This document shows, piece by piece, positions 61,032 through 64,000 of a stretch of DNA of 64,000 nucleotides. The stretch is from Moringa oleifera. Lineage: Eukaryota > Streptophyta > Magnoliopsida > Brassicales > Moringaceae. Location of the stretch: assembly GCA_021397835.1 (NCBI GenBank), contig JAJFZO010000034.1, positions 8,137,501 through 8,201,500 on the forward strand. The letters run 5' to 3'. The stretch's first letter is position 1, and each line of letters begins with the position of its first letter. Made by a program: the position numbers and the translations under genes. The notes beneath the pieces were generated by a model. The model was not told the DNA's origin. It saw only the letters and a program-made list of their open reading frames with translations, and did no database searches.

Positions 61032-63170
61032 GGTGTGTGCCAACGACTGGCATTGATAAACTCTATTGCCAGCACTAAGGGAGCCTTACGATGACTCCTT
61101 GACAGTTGTTAGAGTTGGGAGGGCACATTGACCATTACTGGGCAATCACTTTCACAGGTAAAGGGCAGCACTATTACTAGAAGAGCTTAGGGATAACCCA
61201 GTAGCAATCATTAGAACTGGCAAATATCTACACTAAGTTCCCTTAGCGATGGCCTAGCAACAATTCTTGAAGTAGACAAACGCAAGGGAAAGAGCTACAA
61301 GAGCTAACAATGGCCTAACAGCAATTGTTGGCACTGAGAGACCTAATGACAGCTACGAGGAAGCTGCTGGTGCTGGCAAACGCTAGCACCAATTTTGGGG
61401 GAACACAATGGCTACCCAACTACTACTGCAGAGCAGTTGCTGTTGTATGAATATGCCAGTGCCAGCACTTGAGAAACCCATGAACTGTCCAGCTACTGCT
61501 TTAGGATAGTTATTAATGTCGATAGACACTAATACTAGCATTGAGGGAGCAAACGATGACTCTATGACAGTCACTGATGTATGGAGAGCCCAACAACTGC
61601 TGCTTAAAAGTCATTCATGCTAGTGGATATCGATGCCATCACTAAGAGAGCTCAGAGATGACCCAACATGAATCATTATCACTAGTAAACATGTACGCTA
61701 AGGTTACCCTAATGATGGCTTAGTGATTGTTATAAGTGCGAGAAAATGAGAGGCCAAACAAATGAGGAGCCCAACGATGGCCAAGCAATTGCAGTTGGCA
61801 CTAGGAGAGCCCAACGATTATTGTAGGGAAGTCACTAGCACTGGTAGACACTAGCACCAGCTTTGGGGGAACCCAATGACTACCCATTTACTTTGCAAAG
61901 TAGTGGTGTGTGTTGTTAGATACTAGTGCTAGCATTAAGTGAACCTAAGCACTGGCTAGCTACCATTGTGTGGCAGTTGCAAGAGTTAACAGATGTAGGT
62001 GCTAGCACTAACAGAACTGAGGAACTGCCCAACAATTGCTATGGGGTAGAAGTTGGTGTCACTAGATGCTAGTGGCAACATTGGGGGAGTTAGCAACCGC
62101 CCTATCAGTGTTGGGTTCTCTCAACGTTGGCCTAGTGGTAGTCATTGGAATAAATAGACATGGGGGCAAGCAGAACACTAGCCGAACGATGGTCTAGTAG
62201 TAGAAATAGGCACTCAGAAAGTCCAACAACTTTTGCAAGGATATGCTGGTGCTAGCAAACTTTCACGCCAATTTTGAGGAACTTAATGATTGCCAAGCTA
62301 TAATTATGGGACAATTATAGGTGTTGACAAACGTCAGCACCAACACTATAGGAACCTAAGACCGCCCAGCTATGGTGCAATAGGTGCTAGCATAAAGCAA
62401 GCTTACTGATGACCCAGCGATAGTCGCTAGCGTCGCCAAACATTTGCATTGGGTTGCGTGAGCTGTAGTCTAACAATAGTCAGTAGTGCACATAAACATG
62501 AGGGTAAGCATTAGATGAGGCCAATGATGGCCTAGCAAAAGTTGTTAGTGTTGCAAGAGCCTAATAACTACTGCAAGGATATTGCTGGCCTTAGTAGATG
62601 CTAGAGCCAATTTTGGTGGAACCCAACATTTGCCTAGCTAGTGCTGCAGGGCAGTTGCTAATGTTGTTAAATGCCACTGCCAGCATCAAAGGAACCTAGG
62701 GACTGCTCAGTTATTACTGTTAAGCACTCTCTGATGTCGATAAACGTGAGTTTTAGCACCAAAGAAGCCCAACGATAACCCCATGATAGTTACTAGCATT
62801 AGGAGAACCTAAAAACAACTATGATAAAGTCGTTGGTTCCTGCAAACGCTTATACTAGCTTTGAGGGAGCCAATGACTACTTAACTACCATTGTAAGGCA
62901 GTTATTGGGATCGACAGATGCCGACATCAGTATCTGGTAAACCAAGTGACTTCCCAGTTATTGTTGTAAGTAGTTGCTGGTGGCGATGGATGCTAGTGAC
63001 AAGATTGAAAGAGTGTAGCGATGACCACATGATAGTTACTAGCGTTGGGAAAGCCTAACGACTATTCTCAAAGAGTCTGTAGCACCATAAAGGAAAGGCC
63101 CATCATTAGGGGAACTTAGCGACCTAATGGCGGTTGCTAGTGTCGGCAAACATATGTGCTGGGTTCCCCC
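61032..63170 (+). repeat. Satellite 1 tandem segmental duplication, copy 2
   Basis: Partner of 57915-60050. Offsets measured at three landmarks are 3117 (57915 to 61032), 3116 (59173 to 62289) and 3123 (60011 to 63134), so the two segments are colinear with only small indels. An amplification unit of about 3.1 kb, six to seven 466-bp units, is implied. Confidence 0.8.
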
Positions 63171-64000
63171 AGTGATAGCAGAGCGGCAGTCGCTATCTTA
63201 GGTAAACGCATGGGCAAGCACTTAAAAAGCCTAACGATGCCCAGTAGTAGTTGGCATTGAGAAAGCCCAATGACTGCTGCTACGAAGTCGTTGGTACTGG
63301 CTAACATTTGTGCCACCACTAGGGAACCCAACAATTGCCTAACTATTACTGTGAGGTAATTACTAATGTTGGCAGACACTGGCGCTAACATTAGAAGAAC
63401 CCAAGGATAGCCTAGTTGCCACTACATTGATAATTGTTAATGTCGGTAGACACTAATGCCAGCATTATGTGAGCTCAACAATGACCCCATGACCGTTGCT
63501 AACGTTGGGAGAGCCTAAAAGACTACTACTAGGCTATTTGTGACACAAGTAAACATAAAGGCAAGCATTAGAGGCGCTAGGTTCAGTATAATTACTTCTG
63601 CATGAAAGTCGTTGGTGCTAGTAGACGCTCTCATCAGTTTTAGGAGAACCCAACGACTTCACAGCTATTATAGTAGGGTAGTTATCTATGTTAGTAGACA
63701 CCAACGCTTGCACAAGGATAAGCTAGAGAGTTCTTCGCTATTGCTGTGAGGAAATTATTAGGGTTGGTAAATACAAATGCTAGCGATAGTTGCTAGCACT
63801 CGCACCTATCTAGGCTAGGTTCCCCCAATGGCAATTGTTAGCATAGGTAAACACTAAGGGAAGCGCAAAAATAGCCCAATAATGGTCAAGTAGTAGCAGT
63901 TAGCGCTCGAATTGCCTAACAACAGTTGCGAGGGAGTCATTTTTACTGGTAGACGTGGAACCCAGCACGAGGTGAACGTACGGACTGCCTAGTTATTATT

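Larger units (their letters stand above)
57912..64000 (+). repeat. Satellite 1, right array (runs off the window)
   Basis: Same composite repeat of about 466 bp and orientation as 5962-44390, entering in the middle of a unit at 'gattggtgtgtaccagtggc' and continuing past the window edge, about 13 units. The first part resembles 23955-25000 of the main array specifically ('gttgggagggcacat' and 'ccaataaccaccc' type variants at an offset of about 34.0 kb). No genes, RNAs or promoters are seen. Confidence 0.95.

Noticed and set aside
1..64000. tRNA genes, 5S rRNA genes or a centromere-specific retroelement
   Set aside because: No cloverleaf-type A/B box pair or 5S core ('gggtgcgatcat') was noticed on reading; the single retroelement present lacks features that would prove a centromeric lineage.

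Overview
The window is eukaryotic nuclear DNA, very probably from a flowering plant. Three things point there: a Ty3/gypsy chromovirus-type retroelement at the left edge, 18S-ITS1-5.8S-ITS2-26S ribosomal DNA with short angiosperm-sized spacers (ITS1 about 247 bp, ITS2 about 194 bp) and a degenerate form of the angiosperm ITS1 motif (around 4246-4266), and tens of kilobases of satellite DNA. I see no intact protein-coding gene. The species cannot be named from the sequence alone.

Layout. 1-1922: decayed gag, protease and 3' end of pol of a Ty3/gypsy element. It has in-frame stops, and reverse transcriptase, RNase H and most of integrase are deleted. 1923-3091: its 3' untranslated region and 3' LTR, with five U3-like repeats of about 48 bp and a TATA box at 2809. 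3092-5961: rDNA copy 1 (18S without its 5' part and with internal deletions, ITS1, 5.8S with a gap, ITS2, first about 1.3 kb of 26S). 5962-44390: satellite 1, a 38-kb array of a composite repeat of about 466 bp. 44391-48030: satellite 2, about 20 copies of a 180-181-bp repeat. 48031-50001: rDNA promoter-proximal spacer and 5'ETS, with a Pol I start-like motif near 48500 and a 299-bp tandem duplication. 50002-53755: rDNA copy 2 (nearly full-length but heavily mutated 18S, ITS1, about 14 nt of 5.8S, 3' half of 26S). 53756-53970: short 3' spacer. 53971-57911: satellite 2 again, about 22 copies. 57912-64000: satellite 1 again, with a tandem duplication offset by about 3.1 kb.

Relations. All rDNA and satellite blocks share one orientation. 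Satellite 2 flanks copy 2 on both sides and satellite 1 lies beyond it on both sides. The order 26S - sat2 - sat1 - sat2 - promoter/ETS - 18S is what one would expect if both satellites were parts of a very large intergenic spacer of a degenerate or silenced ribosomal locus. The alternative is secondary satellite invasion of a relic locus. The two rDNA copies carry different deletions and different degrees of decay, so neither is a simple copy of the other. Both are pseudogenes.

Comparisons to rRNA and retroelement families rest on recognising their conserved sequences by eye, not on a database search. Satellite periods were measured by hand from recurrent landmarks, so copy numbers and boundaries are approximate.
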